Source of the DNA: Nonomuraea cypriaca
GTDB taxonomy: Bacteria; Actinomycetota; Actinomycetes; Streptosporangiales; Streptosporangiaceae
Direction of reading: 5' to 3'
DNA: 35,291 bases
Assembly (NCBI RefSeq): GCF_015645445.1
Contig: NZ_JADOGI010000106.1
Location: 1-35,291, forward strand
Within the stretch, counting starts at the first letter, position 1. Each line of letters begins with the position of its first letter. Position numbers and translations under genes: made by a program. The notes under the pieces are model-generated. The model was not told where the DNA came from and made no database searches. It saw nothing but the letters and a program-made list of their open reading frames with translations. Of the stretch, positions 22,823 to 30,449 are shown in pieces.

Positions 22823-23797
22823 ATGGCCGAAGCGCTGCTTTCACTGCGGAACGTCCGCAAGGAGTTCCGTTCCAAGGTGGTCGCCGTCGACGACGTGTCG
22901 TTCGACGTCCACCCAGGCGAGACGCTCGGGCTGGTCGGTGAGTCCGGCTGCGGCAAGACCACGCTGACCAGGCTCATCCTGCGGCTCGTCGAGGCCAGCG
23001 GCGGCGAGATCCGCTTCCAGGGGCGCGACCTGCTCCGGCTGCGCCAGAAGGAGCTGCTGGCCGTGCGCGAGGACATGCAGGTCGTCCTCCAGGACCCGTA
23101 CGCCAGCCTCAACCCCCGGATGCGTGTCGGCGAGATCGTCGCCGAGCCGCTGGTCACCCACGGCCGGGTCCGCCGCCGCTCGGCTCAGGCCCGCGACCGC
23201 GTCGCCGAGCTGCTCGACGCCGTCGGCCTCGAACCGGGCAGCCAGAGCAGGTTCCCGCACGAGTTCTCCGGCGGGCAGCGGCAGCGCATCGGCATCGCCA
23301 GGGCCCTCGCGCTGGAGCCGAAACTGGTCATCTGCGACGAGCCGGTCAGCGCGCTCGACGTGTCCATCCAGGCGCAGATCGTCAACCTGATGAAGCGGCT
23401 GCAGGCCGAGCGCGGGCTCACGTACCTGTTCGTCTCGCACGACCTGTCCATCATGCGGCAGATCGCCACCCGCGTCGCCGTCATGAACCTCGGCAGGATC
23501 GTCGAGCTGGCCGACACCGAGACGCTGTTCACCGCGCCGCGCCACCCGTACACGCACAGTCTGCTGTCGGCCGCGCCCGTCGCCGATCCGAAGGTGGAGC
23601 GGACCCGGCGGCGCATCGTGCTCAGAGGCGACCCGCCGTCTCCGGCCGAGCCGCCGTCCGGGTGCAGCTTCCACACCCGCTGCCCGGCCGCCCGCGCCGA
23701 GTGCTCGGCCGCCCGGCCGCCGCTCGCCGTCCAGGAGACGCCCGGTCACACCGCGGCCTGTCTCTTCCCGGTCGCGGACGCCGCGCTCCTGACCTGA
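22823..23797 (+). CDS. Peptide ABC transporter ATPase (DppF/OppF type)
   Basis: A 324-residue second ATPase, one base after the DppD stop with GGGAGC upstream. Walker A is GESGCGKT (39-46), the signature FSGGQRQRIGIARALA and Walker B LVICDEPVSALD. The C-terminal segment GCSFHTRCPAARAEC is the DppF type. It ends the operon, which is followed by a strong terminator. Confidence 0.93.
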   Translation: MAEALLSLRNVRKEFRSKVVAVDDVSFDVHPGETLGLVGESGCGKTTLTRLILRLVEASGGEIRFQGRDLLRLRQKELLAVREDMQVVLQDPYASLNPRMRVGEIVAEPLVTHGRVRRRSAQARDRVAELLDAVGLEPGSQSRFPHEFSGGQRQRIGIARALALEPKLVICDEPVSALDVSIQAQIVNLMKRLQAERGLTYLFVSHDLSIMRQIATRVAVMNLGRIVELADTETLFTAPRHPYTHSLLSAAPVADPKVERTRRRIVLRGDPPSPAEPPSGCSFHTRCPAARAECSAARPPLAVQETPGHTAACLFPVADAALLT

Positions 23798-23854
23798 CCG
23801 CGTCTCCCGCCGCTCCTGAACCGGCGCCGTCGCGAACCGTTCCCGAACGACGAG

Positions 23855-23892
23855 ACGCCCCGCCGCACGGGCTCCCGTGTGCGGCGGGGCGT
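23855..23892 (+). terminator. Terminator of the peptide transporter operon
   Basis: ACGCCCCGCCGCAC (23855-23868) and GTGCGGCGGGGCGT (23879-23892) form a perfect 14-bp stem with a 10-base loop. It is 58 bases after the DppF-type gene. Confidence 0.85.
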
Positions 23893-24002
23893 TCGCCGCG
23901 ACCGGGGTGGGCCGGAATCACCCCCGTCGCGGGTGGCCGGCCCCGTACGGGACCCGCGGCAAGCAGTACGCGCGCCGGCCCCGCCCAGGTTCAACGGACC
24001 TG

Positions 24003-24033
24003 AAAAAGCCCTCCCACCAGCGGCGGGAGGGCT
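24003..24033 (-). terminator. Terminator of the sigma/anti-sigma operon
   Basis: On the minus strand AGCCCTCCC and GGGAGGGCT pair across nine bases and are followed by a T-run (TTTTTC). It lies 14 bases after the anti-sigma stop codon, an intrinsic terminator of conventional form. Confidence 0.88.
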
Positions 24034-24046
24034 CGGAAAACGGGCA

Positions 24047-24778
24047 TCAGGCCTTGATGGTGAGCAGTCTCTCACCCGTCGCGGTGACCACCTCGAAACG
24101 GTCGACGTCCTTGAGCGGCGTCGCGCTGCCGCCGTGCATGTAGAGCGGATCGGGCGAACCCGGCACTCCGTACCCGGCTGGAGGTACGGACCACCCGGTC
24201 ATCACCCGGCGCTCTCCCGACTTGGCGACCGAGATCAGCTCGCACTCCAGCGGCCCCTTCACCCCGGCCAGCTTGAGCGCGGCGTGCGTGCCCCAGCCCT
24301 TCGACTCGACCACCAGCCCGCCGGTCACCCCGCCGGCGCCCGTGCCGGCGATCGGCTTGCCCTCGGCGTAGAACTGCTCCGCCGGGCCCATGTGCGTGCC
24401 CATATGACCGGGGTGACCCTGGGCGACCTGCGCGGAGTCGTCCGCGCCGAGCTGTGTCCCGATCGTCAGCCCGCCCGCCACCAGCGTGACCGCCGCCGCC
24501 ATCCCGATCACGAACGTCCCCCTGCGGGTGCGCCGGTCGGCCGCCTTCTTGCGCCGCAGCAGGTCGATCACGTCGTCCTGGGGGTCGAAGGGAGGCGGCT
24601 CGGCGTCCTCCACCGGTCCGATCCCGTGCAGCACACTGGCCACGCCGGCCAGCTCGGCCAGCTCGGAGCGGCAGGCGGAACAACCGAGGAGGTGGGCTTC
24701 ATAGGCCTGCCTGTCGTCCTCTTCCAGCAGGCCGAGCGCGTAGGCGCCCACGTCCGTGTGCTCGACTCTCGAAGTCAT
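24047..24778 (-). CDS. Zinc anti-sigma factor, membrane-anchored
   Basis: A 243-residue anti-sigma factor. The zinc-binding (ZAS) motif HxxxCxxC is H29-C33-C36 in EAHLLGCSAC. One transmembrane helix lies at about 88-110. The outside part (about 111-243) resembles the RskA-type C-terminal domain. It holds the adjacent ECF sigma factor inactive until an external or redox signal arrives. The ATG overlaps the sigma stop as ATGA, giving tight translational coupling. Confidence 0.9.
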   Translation of the reverse strand: MTSRVEHTDVGAYALGLLEEDDRQAYEAHLLGCSACRSELAELAGVASVLHGIGPVEDAEPPPFDPQDDVIDLLRRKKAADRRTRRGTFVIGMAAAVTLVAGGLTIGTQLGADDSAQVAQGHPGHMGTHMGPAEQFYAEGKPIAGTGAGGVTGGLVVESKGWGTHAALKLAGVKGPLECELISVAKSGERRVMTGWSVPPAGYGVPGSPDPLYMHGGSATPLKDVDRFEVVTATGERLLTIKA

Positions 24779-25371
24779 GCCGTCACCCCCCTCTCCTCCA
24801 GCGCGATCCGCAGCGCGCGTACGGCGTAGTAGACCCGCGACTTGACCGTGCCCACCGGGATGCCGAGCGCCTCGGCGGCGTCGTTGACCGACCGGTCCCG
24901 CAAGATCGTCTCGTTGAGGATCTCACGGTGGGCCGGCGACAACGCCCTCAGCGCCTCTGACACGACCACCTGGTGCAGCAGCCCCTCCATCTCGTCCGGC
25001 ACGGGCACGCTCGCCAGCGGCCCGTCGCCCGACTCCTGGGGGCGGGCGTCCCTCCGCCGTCGATCATCGATCACGATACGTCTGGCGACCGTGGCGAGCC
25101 AGGGCATCAGCGAGGCCGACTCGGTGTCGAGCCGCTCCGCGCTGCGCCAGGCACGAATCATGGTCTCCTGCACCACGTCTTCCGCCCACTGCCGATCACC
25201 GGCCGTGAGCCTGATCACGAAGGCCAGCAGCGGCCTGTGATATTCCCGGTAGAGCGCGGACACGACCACCTCGTCATCCGGTCGCACGCGCCGGATCCGG
25301 TGGCGTAAGCGCGGCTCGCCCATCCGGGCGGCTCCCTCGGCCGAGGGCGGGGGATACGTGCTCGCTCGCAT
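24775..25371 (-). CDS. ECF-family RNA polymerase sigma factor
   Basis: A 198-residue ECF sigma factor. Region 2 includes LYREYHRPLLAFVIRLTAGDRQWAEDVVQETMIRAWR, and region 4 is the C-terminal segment ending LGIPVGTVKSRVYYAVRALR. The pairing with a ZAS/RskA-type anti-sigma factor suggests a SigK-like group. Two adjacent ATGs exist at 25374 and 25371; the second has better spacing to AAAAGGGG. The candidate promoter just upstream resembles ECF promoters, implying autoregulation. Confidence 0.9.
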   Translation of the reverse strand: MRASTYPPPSAEGAARMGEPRLRHRIRRVRPDDEVVVSALYREYHRPLLAFVIRLTAGDRQWAEDVVQETMIRAWRSAERLDTESASLMPWLATVARRIVIDDRRRRDARPQESGDGPLASVPVPDEMEGLLHQVVVSEALRALSPAHREILNETILRDRSVNDAAEALGIPVGTVKSRVYYAVRALRIALEERGVTA

Positions 25372-25402
25372 CATTCCCCTTTTCTCGCGTCCGTCGGCAG
25401 GT

Positions 25403-25431
25403 GGTACGGCCCGCCGCCCTGGCACGGTTCA
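25403..25431 (-). promoter_or_regulatory. Candidate autoregulated ECF promoter
   Basis: On the minus strand TGAACC (25431-25426) and CGTACC (25408-25403) are 17 bases apart, the usual AACC...CGT layout of ECF sigma promoters. The -10 box ends about 30 bases before the sigma start, so the sigma factor probably drives its own operon. Confidence 0.5.
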
Positions 25432-25454
25432 ACGAATCGCCGAACTGAATTCGA

Positions 25455-25484
25455 TTGCGACCCCGAGGACAGGGTGCGTAGAGT
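25455..25484 (+). promoter_or_regulatory. Promoter for rsgA and its upstream ORF
   Basis: TTGCGA (25455-25460) and TAGAGT (25479-25484) are 18 bases apart. Transcription would begin near 25491, about 10 bases before the strong ribosome site GAGGAGGTG at 25502-25510. Confidence 0.5.
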
Positions 25485-25517
25485 CGCGTCACGTACCGAT
25501 CGAGGAGGTGAAGGCGC

Positions 25518-25571
25518 ATGCGGGTCCTCTTGTTCAGCGTGCCGTCCATCCACCTCCGGGTGCTCGCCTGA
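25518..25571 (+). CDS. Possible 17-residue leader ORF before rsgA
   Basis: A short ORF encoding MRVLLFSVPSIHLRVLA. It has an almost perfect ribosome site (GAGGAGGTG, 7 bases before the ATG), much better than that of rsgA itself, which starts 39 bases after its stop. It is the first ORF after the promoter at 25455-25484. It may be a translated leader that influences rsgA or a hydrophobic micropeptide. It is too short to judge by composition, and the ribosome site is the main support. Confidence 0.4.
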   Translation: MRVLLFSVPSIHLRVLA

Positions 25572-25609
25572 GCCGCCCGGTTCCCTTCTCGAATCAAAGG
25601 TGCACTGCG

Positions 25610-26707
25610 TTGTCTTACGATCTTTCCCTGTTCGGCTGGACCGATCTGCGCGCCGCCGGACTGCCCGAAGGCACCGTCCCCGCCCGCGTGGCCCGCGTCG
25701 ACCGCGGCGCCGCCGAGGTCGTCGCGGCGGACGGCCGGCATCACGTCAAGTACGGCGCCCGCGTACGCCGCGCGTCGGCCGCCGACCCGGTGTCGCTGCC
25801 GTGCGTCGGCGACTGGGTGGCGCTCGGCCTGCTGCCCGAGGGCCGCTACGAGCTCGACGCGGTTCTGCCGAGGACGACCGCGTTCGTCCGGGGTGGGGTG
25901 AGCCGCGACTCGGTCGGCGGCCTCTCCGGCGACGGCCAGGGCCAGGTGCTCGCGGCGAACGTCGACGTCGTCTTCGTCGCCGAGCCGTCCATGCACTCCA
26001 CCGACTACGCCGACCTCGGCCGCATCGAACGCCTCGTCGCGCTGGCCTGGGAGTCCGGCGGCACGCCCGTCGTGCTCGTCACCAAGTCCGACCTGTTCGA
26101 GAAGGGGCTGGAGGAGCTGCTCGCCGACGTGCGGGTGGCCGCGCCTGGCGTCGACGTGCACGCCGTCTCCTCGCTGCGGGGTGACGGTGTGTCCCTGGCC
26201 GGCGACTACCTCGACGGCTCCCGTACGGCCGTCATCCTCGGCCCGTCAGGGGCCGGCAAGTCCACGCTGGTCAACGCGCTGGCCGGCGAGCCGGCCATGG
26301 AGACCCAGCAGGTGCGCGCCGCCGACGGCCGCGGCCGCCACACCACCGTGCACCGCGAGCTGATCCCGCTGCGCGGCGGCGGGCTCATCATCGACACGCC
26401 CGGCATCAGGCGGATCGGCCTCTACGACATCGGCCACGGCGTCGACCTGGTCTTCTCCGACATCGAGTCGCTGGCGGAAGAGTGCCGCTTCGGCGACTGC
26501 GGGCACGTGAGCGAGCCAGGGTGCGCGGTGCTGAGCGCGCTGGAGAGCGGCGAACTGCCGGAGCGGCGCCTGGAGAGCTGGCGCAAGCTGCAGCGGGAGG
26601 CGGCCTGGATGGCCACCCGCACGGACGCCCGCGCGCGCAAGGAGCAGCAGAACGCGTGGAAGATCATCACGAAGGAGATGCGCCGCTCAGGCCGCAACCG
26701 CCCATAG
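25610..26707 (+). CDS. rsgA: Ribosome small-subunit GTPase RsgA
   Basis: A 365-residue circularly permuted GTPase that checks late 30S subunit assembly. An N-terminal OB-type domain (VGDWVALG, 66-73) is followed by G motifs in permuted order: TKSD (158-161), then GPSGAGKS (211-218), then DTPG (262-265). The zinc domain has C292, C297, H299 and C305. The TTG start at 25610 is preferred because AAAGGTG lies 7 bases upstream and the protein begins at the usual place; the frame extends further back without support. It is preceded by a short ORF and divergent from the ECF sigma operon. Confidence 0.92.
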   Translation: MSYDLSLFGWTDLRAAGLPEGTVPARVARVDRGAAEVVAADGRHHVKYGARVRRASAADPVSLPCVGDWVALGLLPEGRYELDAVLPRTTAFVRGGVSRDSVGGLSGDGQGQVLAANVDVVFVAEPSMHSTDYADLGRIERLVALAWESGGTPVVLVTKSDLFEKGLEELLADVRVAAPGVDVHAVSSLRGDGVSLAGDYLDGSRTAVILGPSGAGKSTLVNALAGEPAMETQQVRAADGRGRHTTVHRELIPLRGGGLIIDTPGIRRIGLYDIGHGVDLVFSDIESLAEECRFGDCGHVSEPGCAVLSALESGELPERRLESWRKLQREAAWMATRTDARARKEQQNAWKIITKEMRRSGRNRP

Positions 26708-26852
26708 CGCCGCCCGGCGGCGGTCCGGCAGCGGTCCGGGGGCGGGTCTGGTGGCGGTCGGGCGGTGGCGCGGCGGCGATCCTGTGGTGGTTCGGTGGAG
26801 TCCTGCGGTGGTCTGGGGGCGAGGAGCGCGTGTGAGCGGGTAGGCACACGTC

Positions 26853-27479
26853 ATGGAGGTCTTCGCAGATCGGGCCGAGGCGGGGGCGCAGCTCGCGGAG
26901 CGGCTGCTGGACGCGCGAGACCCCGTGGTGCTGGCCTTGCCGCGCGGCGGGGTGGCGGTGGCGCTGCCCATCGCACGCAGGCTCGACGCCGTGCTCGACG
27001 TGCTCGTGACCAGGAAGATCGGCTATCCCGCGGCGCCCGAGCTGGGCGTCGGGGCGATCGCGGAGGGCGGCGAGCCGGTGTTCGACCTGCGGATGCTGCG
27101 CCGGCTGCGCATGACGCCCGAGTCCGTGGCCGACGTGGTGGAGCGCGAACGGCGCGAGCTGGCCCGCAGGGTGCGTGCGTACCGGGGCGATCGCCCGCTG
27201 CCCCCGCTGGAGGGCAGGGAGGTGATCGTGGCCGACGACGGGCTGGCCACCGGCGGCACCGCCCGGGCGGCGCTCAGGGCCGTCGGCACGGCCAAACCCG
27301 CCAAGCTGACGCTGGCCGTGCCGGTCGGCGCGCAGGAGACCGTGGCGTCCCTGCGCGAGGAGGCCGACGAGATCGTCGTCCTCCTGACGCCGATCGACTT
27401 CAGAGCGGTCGGCCAGTGGTACGCCCACTTCGAGCAACTCACCGACGCGGACGTACTCGACCTGCTCGGCAGGCGGTGA
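26853..27479 (+). CDS. Phosphoribosyltransferase-domain protein
   Basis: A 208-residue type I phosphoribosyltransferase-like protein. The PRPP-binding loop is VIVADDGLATGGT (124-136). The segment LALPRGGVAVALPIARRL (28-45) and KIGYPAAPELGVGAIAEGG are typical of the bacterial group often annotated as phosphoribosyltransferase next to dienelactone hydrolases or stress genes; it is not a standard purine or pyrimidine salvage enzyme. The base sequence before the ATG (26708-26852) is an imperfect run of GTGG/CGGT units and lacks a clear ribosome site. The substrate is unknown. Confidence 0.85.
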   Translation: MEVFADRAEAGAQLAERLLDARDPVVLALPRGGVAVALPIARRLDAVLDVLVTRKIGYPAAPELGVGAIAEGGEPVFDLRMLRRLRMTPESVADVVERERRELARRVRAYRGDRPLPPLEGREVIVADDGLATGGTARAALRAVGTAKPAKLTLAVPVGAQETVASLREEADEIVVLLTPIDFRAVGQWYAHFEQLTDADVLDLLGRR

Positions 27480-27497
27480 GCGAGCGCCACCCCAGCT

Positions 27498-27655
27498 CGC
27501 GAGGACGGCCCGGACCAGTATGCGCGAGTCGCCTGCGGCTCGCGAGGACGGCCCGGACCAGTTTGCGAGCGTTGCCTCAGCCCGCGAGGACGGCCCGGAC
27601 CAGTTTGCGAGCGTTGCCTCGCCTCAGCCCGCGAGGACGGCCCAGACGAGTTTGC
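27498..27655. repeat. Tandem duplication of the 3' end of the ATP-binding protein gene
   Basis: Four copies of a unit containing CGAGGACGGCCCGGACCAG start near 27500, 27541, 27583 and 27630 (periods 41, 42 and 47). The rightmost copy is the end of the ATP-binding protein gene (minus strand), covering KLVWAVLAG and its TGA. The other three lie beyond the stop, and one of them even repeats the GCGGGCTGA stop context. The array looks like successive duplication of the gene end into the flanking region toward the phosphoribosyltransferase gene. Confidence 0.88.
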
Positions 27656-28097
27656 GAGTGCCGACGGGCGAGAGCCAGCCCCAGGCGGCGCAGAGCGCGT
27701 CCACCAGGCGTAATCCGCGCCCGAACTCCGAGAACACGTCCGGCGCCGCCGCGACGGGGACCGTCCGGCTGTGGTCGGCCACCACGCAGGCCAGCTCCGG
27801 CCCGTGGGAGAGCAGGCGCAACTGCACGACCCCGCCGCCGTGCCGCATCGCGTTGGTCACCAGCTCCGACACCACGAGCTGAGCGTCGGAGGCCAGCTCC
27901 GGCACGCCCCAGGTCGTGAGCGTCTGATCGACGAACCGCCTGGCCGTCGACACGCAGGCGGGCTCAAGCGCGGAGAGATGCGGAAAAGGGAACACCGCGT
28001 CGCACTCACCGGCCCGGCCATCCATCAGAATGGACGCGAGCCAGCCTGGTGGCCGGGAACCGATGGCGGCTTGCGGCCGAGCGTCGAAAGTCGTCAT
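27624..28097 (-). CDS. ATP-binding protein, anti-sigma/histidine-kinase-like
   Basis: A 157-residue GHKL-fold ATP-binding protein (HATPase_c, RsbW/SpoIIAB-like). The N-box is ELVTNAMRHG (78-87) and the G-box region is GRGLRLVDAL (127-136). Such single-domain proteins next to WhiJ-like regulators are a standard actinomycete arrangement and may act as anti-sigma or anti-repressor switches. The ATG at 28097 is preferred with GGGGG upstream; an in-frame ATG at 28136 would add 13 residues. It is divergent from the WhiJ-like gene. The 3' end has been tandemly duplicated downstream. Confidence 0.85.
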   Translation of the reverse strand: MTTFDARPQAAIGSRPPGWLASILMDGRAGECDAVFPFPHLSALEPACVSTARRFVDQTLTTWGVPELASDAQLVVSELVTNAMRHGGGVVQLRLLSHGPELACVVADHSRTVPVAAAPDVFSEFGRGLRLVDALCAAWGWLSPVGTRKLVWAVLAG

Positions 28098-28151
28098 TCT
28101 GGCCCCCGAAGCGCGGTCTGGTGATCCAAAGCCCATCTTTACGGCACGTGC

Positions 28152-28186
28152 TTACCGATGCAAGACTTTTCGTAATTTACGGATGC
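28152..28186. promoter_or_regulatory. Candidate operator region for the WhiJ-like regulator
   Basis: TTACCGATGC (28152-28161) and TTACGGATGC (28177-28186) are near-identical 10-base words 25 bases apart in the gap between divergent genes. The second overlaps the 11-bp palindrome CGTAATTTACG (28171-28181). The same word recurs inverted before the DUF397 gene (29213-29222), so all three genes may share one regulator. Confidence 0.55.
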
Positions 28187-28226
28187 GAAGTGCATCTGCA
28201 CGTGCGGACGATCTAGGAGCGGTGCG

Positions 28227-29108
28227 GTGAGCGCACAAAGCACGGAGGGGAAGCTTCTCAGCCATGTGCCGGGAAGCCCGACGGTGCTGCGGATCCTGCT
28301 CGGGACCCAACTACGCAGGCTCCGCACGGAGAAGGGTATCTCGCGGGAGGACGCCGGGTACTCGATTCGCGCATCTCACGCTAAGATCAGCCGGCTGGAG
28401 CTCGGCCAGGTGAGCTTCAAGAAGCGGGATGTGGCCGATCTCCTCACCCTCTACGGCGTCACCGACCCGGCCGAGCGTGAGTCGCTGCTGACCCTCGCCC
28501 AGCAGGCCAACGCCCCAGGCTGGTGGCACAAGTACAGCGACGTGCTGCCCGGCTGGTTCGAGGTGTACATCGGCCTGGAGGGCGCCGCGTCCAGCATCCG
28601 CACCTACGAGAACCAGTTCGTCCCCGGTCTCCTGCAGAGCGCCGGCTACGCCAGGGCCGTCGTCGAGCTGGCCCACGAACAGGCCCCTGAAGGTGAGCTC
28701 GACCGCCGCGTCGCGCTGCGTCTGGCCCGGCAGAAGCGGCTGGAGAGCGGGCTCACCGTCTGGGCGGTGATCGACGAGGCGGTCGTACGCCGCACGCCGG
28801 GCAGTCCCGAGATCCTGCGCGAGCAGATCGAACACCTGCTGGACGTCACCGCAGAGCCCGGCATCACCGTCCAGATCATGCCGTTCGACCGGGGCGGGCA
28901 CGCGGCGGCCGGGGGCCCGTTCAGCATCCTGCGCTTCCCCGAGCGCGAGCTGCCCGACGTGGTCTACATGGAGCAGCTCACCAGCGCCCTCTACCTGGAC
29001 AAACCCGCGGACTCCGACCACTACATGCAGGTCATGGACCGGCTCAGCGTCCAGGCCGAGGAGCCCAGGCGGACGAGACGGTTCCTGGAACGCCTCCTTT
29101 CCGGCTGA
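28227..29108 (+). CDS. WhiJ-like XRE regulator with DUF5753
   Basis: A 293-residue regulator. The N-terminal XRE helix-turn-helix reads LGTQLRRLRTEKGISREDAGYSIRASHAKISRLELGQ (about residues 30-70). The C-terminal domain (about 110-290) is DUF5753, with blocks such as TYENQFVPGLLQSAGYAR and DVVYMEQLTSALYLDKPAD. This is the architecture of the WhiJ group, which acts with DUF397 and ATP-binding partner proteins in development and antibiotic control. The GTG start follows AGGAGC. The GC-rich gene lies between two copies of a shared DNA motif. Confidence 0.92.
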   Translation: MSAQSTEGKLLSHVPGSPTVLRILLGTQLRRLRTEKGISREDAGYSIRASHAKISRLELGQVSFKKRDVADLLTLYGVTDPAERESLLTLAQQANAPGWWHKYSDVLPGWFEVYIGLEGAASSIRTYENQFVPGLLQSAGYARAVVELAHEQAPEGELDRRVALRLARQKRLESGLTVWAVIDEAVVRRTPGSPEILREQIEHLLDVTAEPGITVQIMPFDRGGHAAAGGPFSILRFPERELPDVVYMEQLTSALYLDKPADSDHYMQVMDRLSVQAEEPRRTRRFLERLLSG

Positions 29109-29201
29109 GCTGCATATCCCTGTGATCCACTACATACCTTTGATTTTTGGTCGTCCGCTATATGGAGCTCCGCCCGCTGCCGTAGTCTCTGCTCGCAAGC
29201 G

Positions 29202-29222
29202 CGGATGCACGTGCATCCGTAA
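29202..29222. promoter_or_regulatory. 18-bp palindrome upstream of the DUF397 gene
   Basis: CGGATGCACGTGCATCCG (29202-29219) is a perfect 18-bp palindrome about 24 bases before the DUF397 start. Its right arm extends to GCATCCGTAA (29213-29222), the reverse complement of the TTACGGATGC word at 28177. It is a likely binding site for the WhiJ-like regulator. Confidence 0.65.
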
Positions 29223-29242
29223 GATCGCGAGGAGTTGCTCCC

Positions 29243-29476
29243 ATGCATGAGTTCCGGAACGGAACGCCCGCCGACCGCCTTCCCGTTGTCTGGCGCAAGA
29301 GCAGGCGGAGCAACCCCAACGGCAACTGCGTCGAGGTCGCGAGCCTGCCCACGGGGGAGATCGCCATGCGCAACTCACGCTTCCCCGAAGGGCCGGCGCT
29401 GGTCTACACGCAGGCGGAGATCACGGCGTTCGTCCTCGGCGCGAAGGACGGCGAGTTCGACGACCTCATCGTCTGA
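29243..29476 (+). CDS. DUF397 small protein, WhiJ partner
   Basis: A 77-residue DUF397 protein. It carries the diagnostic WRKSRRSNPNGNCVEVA block (22-38) and the AMRNSRFPEGPALVYTQAEITAFVLGAKDGEFD region. DUF397 proteins accompany WhiJ-type regulators in actinomycetes and are thought to counteract them. GAGGAG lies upstream of the ATG, and a palindromic site sits in its promoter. The group ATP-binding protein, WhiJ-like regulator and DUF397 is complete here. Confidence 0.93.
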   Translation: MHEFRNGTPADRLPVVWRKSRRSNPNGNCVEVASLPTGEIAMRNSRFPEGPALVYTQAEITAFVLGAKDGEFDDLIV

Positions 29477-29573
29477 GGCTCCTCCGAAGTCTGAGGCCCG
29501 TCAGAAGCGCTGTTCCGAGGGGCGCGCTTTCGCGGCGCGGTGCATTTTCGGTCTCGGCCGCTGACGGTTTCGG

Positions 29574-30218
29574 TCAGGTCGGCAGGGGTGCGCCGTGCCA
29601 GCGCCACGACGTCCGGCGCGGGCGCCCGGGGAGCTCGGCGCGCCCGGTGGCCCACAGCAGCGTCGTCCACGGGTCCGCGGCGGGCGGAACGTCGGGGAAC
29701 AACCGCGCCAGCACCCGCGCGCACATGTCCGCCGGCGGCGTCCACGCCAGGTCGAGCCCGGTGGCCACGTCGTGCACGTGCGCGAGGATCTCCAAGATGC
29801 CCATCGCGGCGAAGCCCTCCGGGTCCGACGCGCCGGAGACGTGGTGGCCGCGGACGTGCGTCGGCGTCGTGCGGGCCATCGCCACCAGCAGCGCGCCGCT
29901 CGCCTCCAGCACCTGCAGCAGTCCCGCGGGACCCGACGCCCGGTCGGCGTGGATGGACACCTGGGGGCCGCCGGGCCTGTCGCTTTCCAGGGTGAAGGGG
30001 ACGTAGACGTCCAGCGGGGGTGTCCTGAGCCCGAGCTGGGCGGCGTAGGCGAACAGGTCGTCGCTCAGGTGCTCGACCGTCTCCCAGCACGTCCACTCCA
30101 GCGTGCCCGCCTTGCCGTCCCAGGCCGAGGCGGGTACGTCGCGGAGGGTCATGACGGCGAGCCGGACGGCGTCGCCGAGGTCGCCGGCGGTCACGGGCGT
30201 ACGCTCCGGTGGCTGCAT
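29574..30218 (-). CDS. Maleylpyruvate isomerase/DinB-family protein
   Basis: A 214-residue member of the DinB/MDMPI-type four-helix metal-binding family, the mycothiol-dependent maleylpyruvate isomerase group of actinomycetes. Histidines in the segments ETVEHLSDDLFAY and ILAHVHDVATGLDL fit the metal site. Members use mycothiol as co-substrate or are of unknown function. The ATG at 30218 is preferred over a GTG at 30227 because AGGGTG lies upstream at suitable distance. Confidence 0.78.
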   Translation of the reverse strand: MQPPERTPVTAGDLGDAVRLAVMTLRDVPASAWDGKAGTLEWTCWETVEHLSDDLFAYAAQLGLRTPPLDVYVPFTLESDRPGGPQVSIHADRASGPAGLLQVLEASGALLVAMARTTPTHVRGHHVSGASDPEGFAAMGILEILAHVHDVATGLDLAWTPPADMCARVLARLFPDVPPAADPWTTLLWATGRAELPGRPRRTSWRWHGAPLPT

Positions 30219-30449
30219 TTCACGCACCCTATCGCCTGGGTCTGCGCCCTGAAGGCGCGCGGATCCGTCACGTGGGCCTCACCTGTAGACGCGGTGGACG
30301 GCCTGGAGGCCGCGGGTGAGGCGTACCGTGATGAACTCGTTGTCGTCCGGCTTGCCCGGCGTGCGCCGAGTACCCGGAACATGGCGGGGACCCTTGAGCA
30401 GGCGGGGGTCCGAACACGGCGGTACAGGTGGGGAACCCTGAACATGGCG

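Noticed and set aside
26708..26852. Minisatellite or coding region before the phosphoribosyltransferase
   Set aside because: The GTGG/CGGT-rich units are imperfect, without a constant period, and no start with a ribosome site exists; left as GC-rich spacer.
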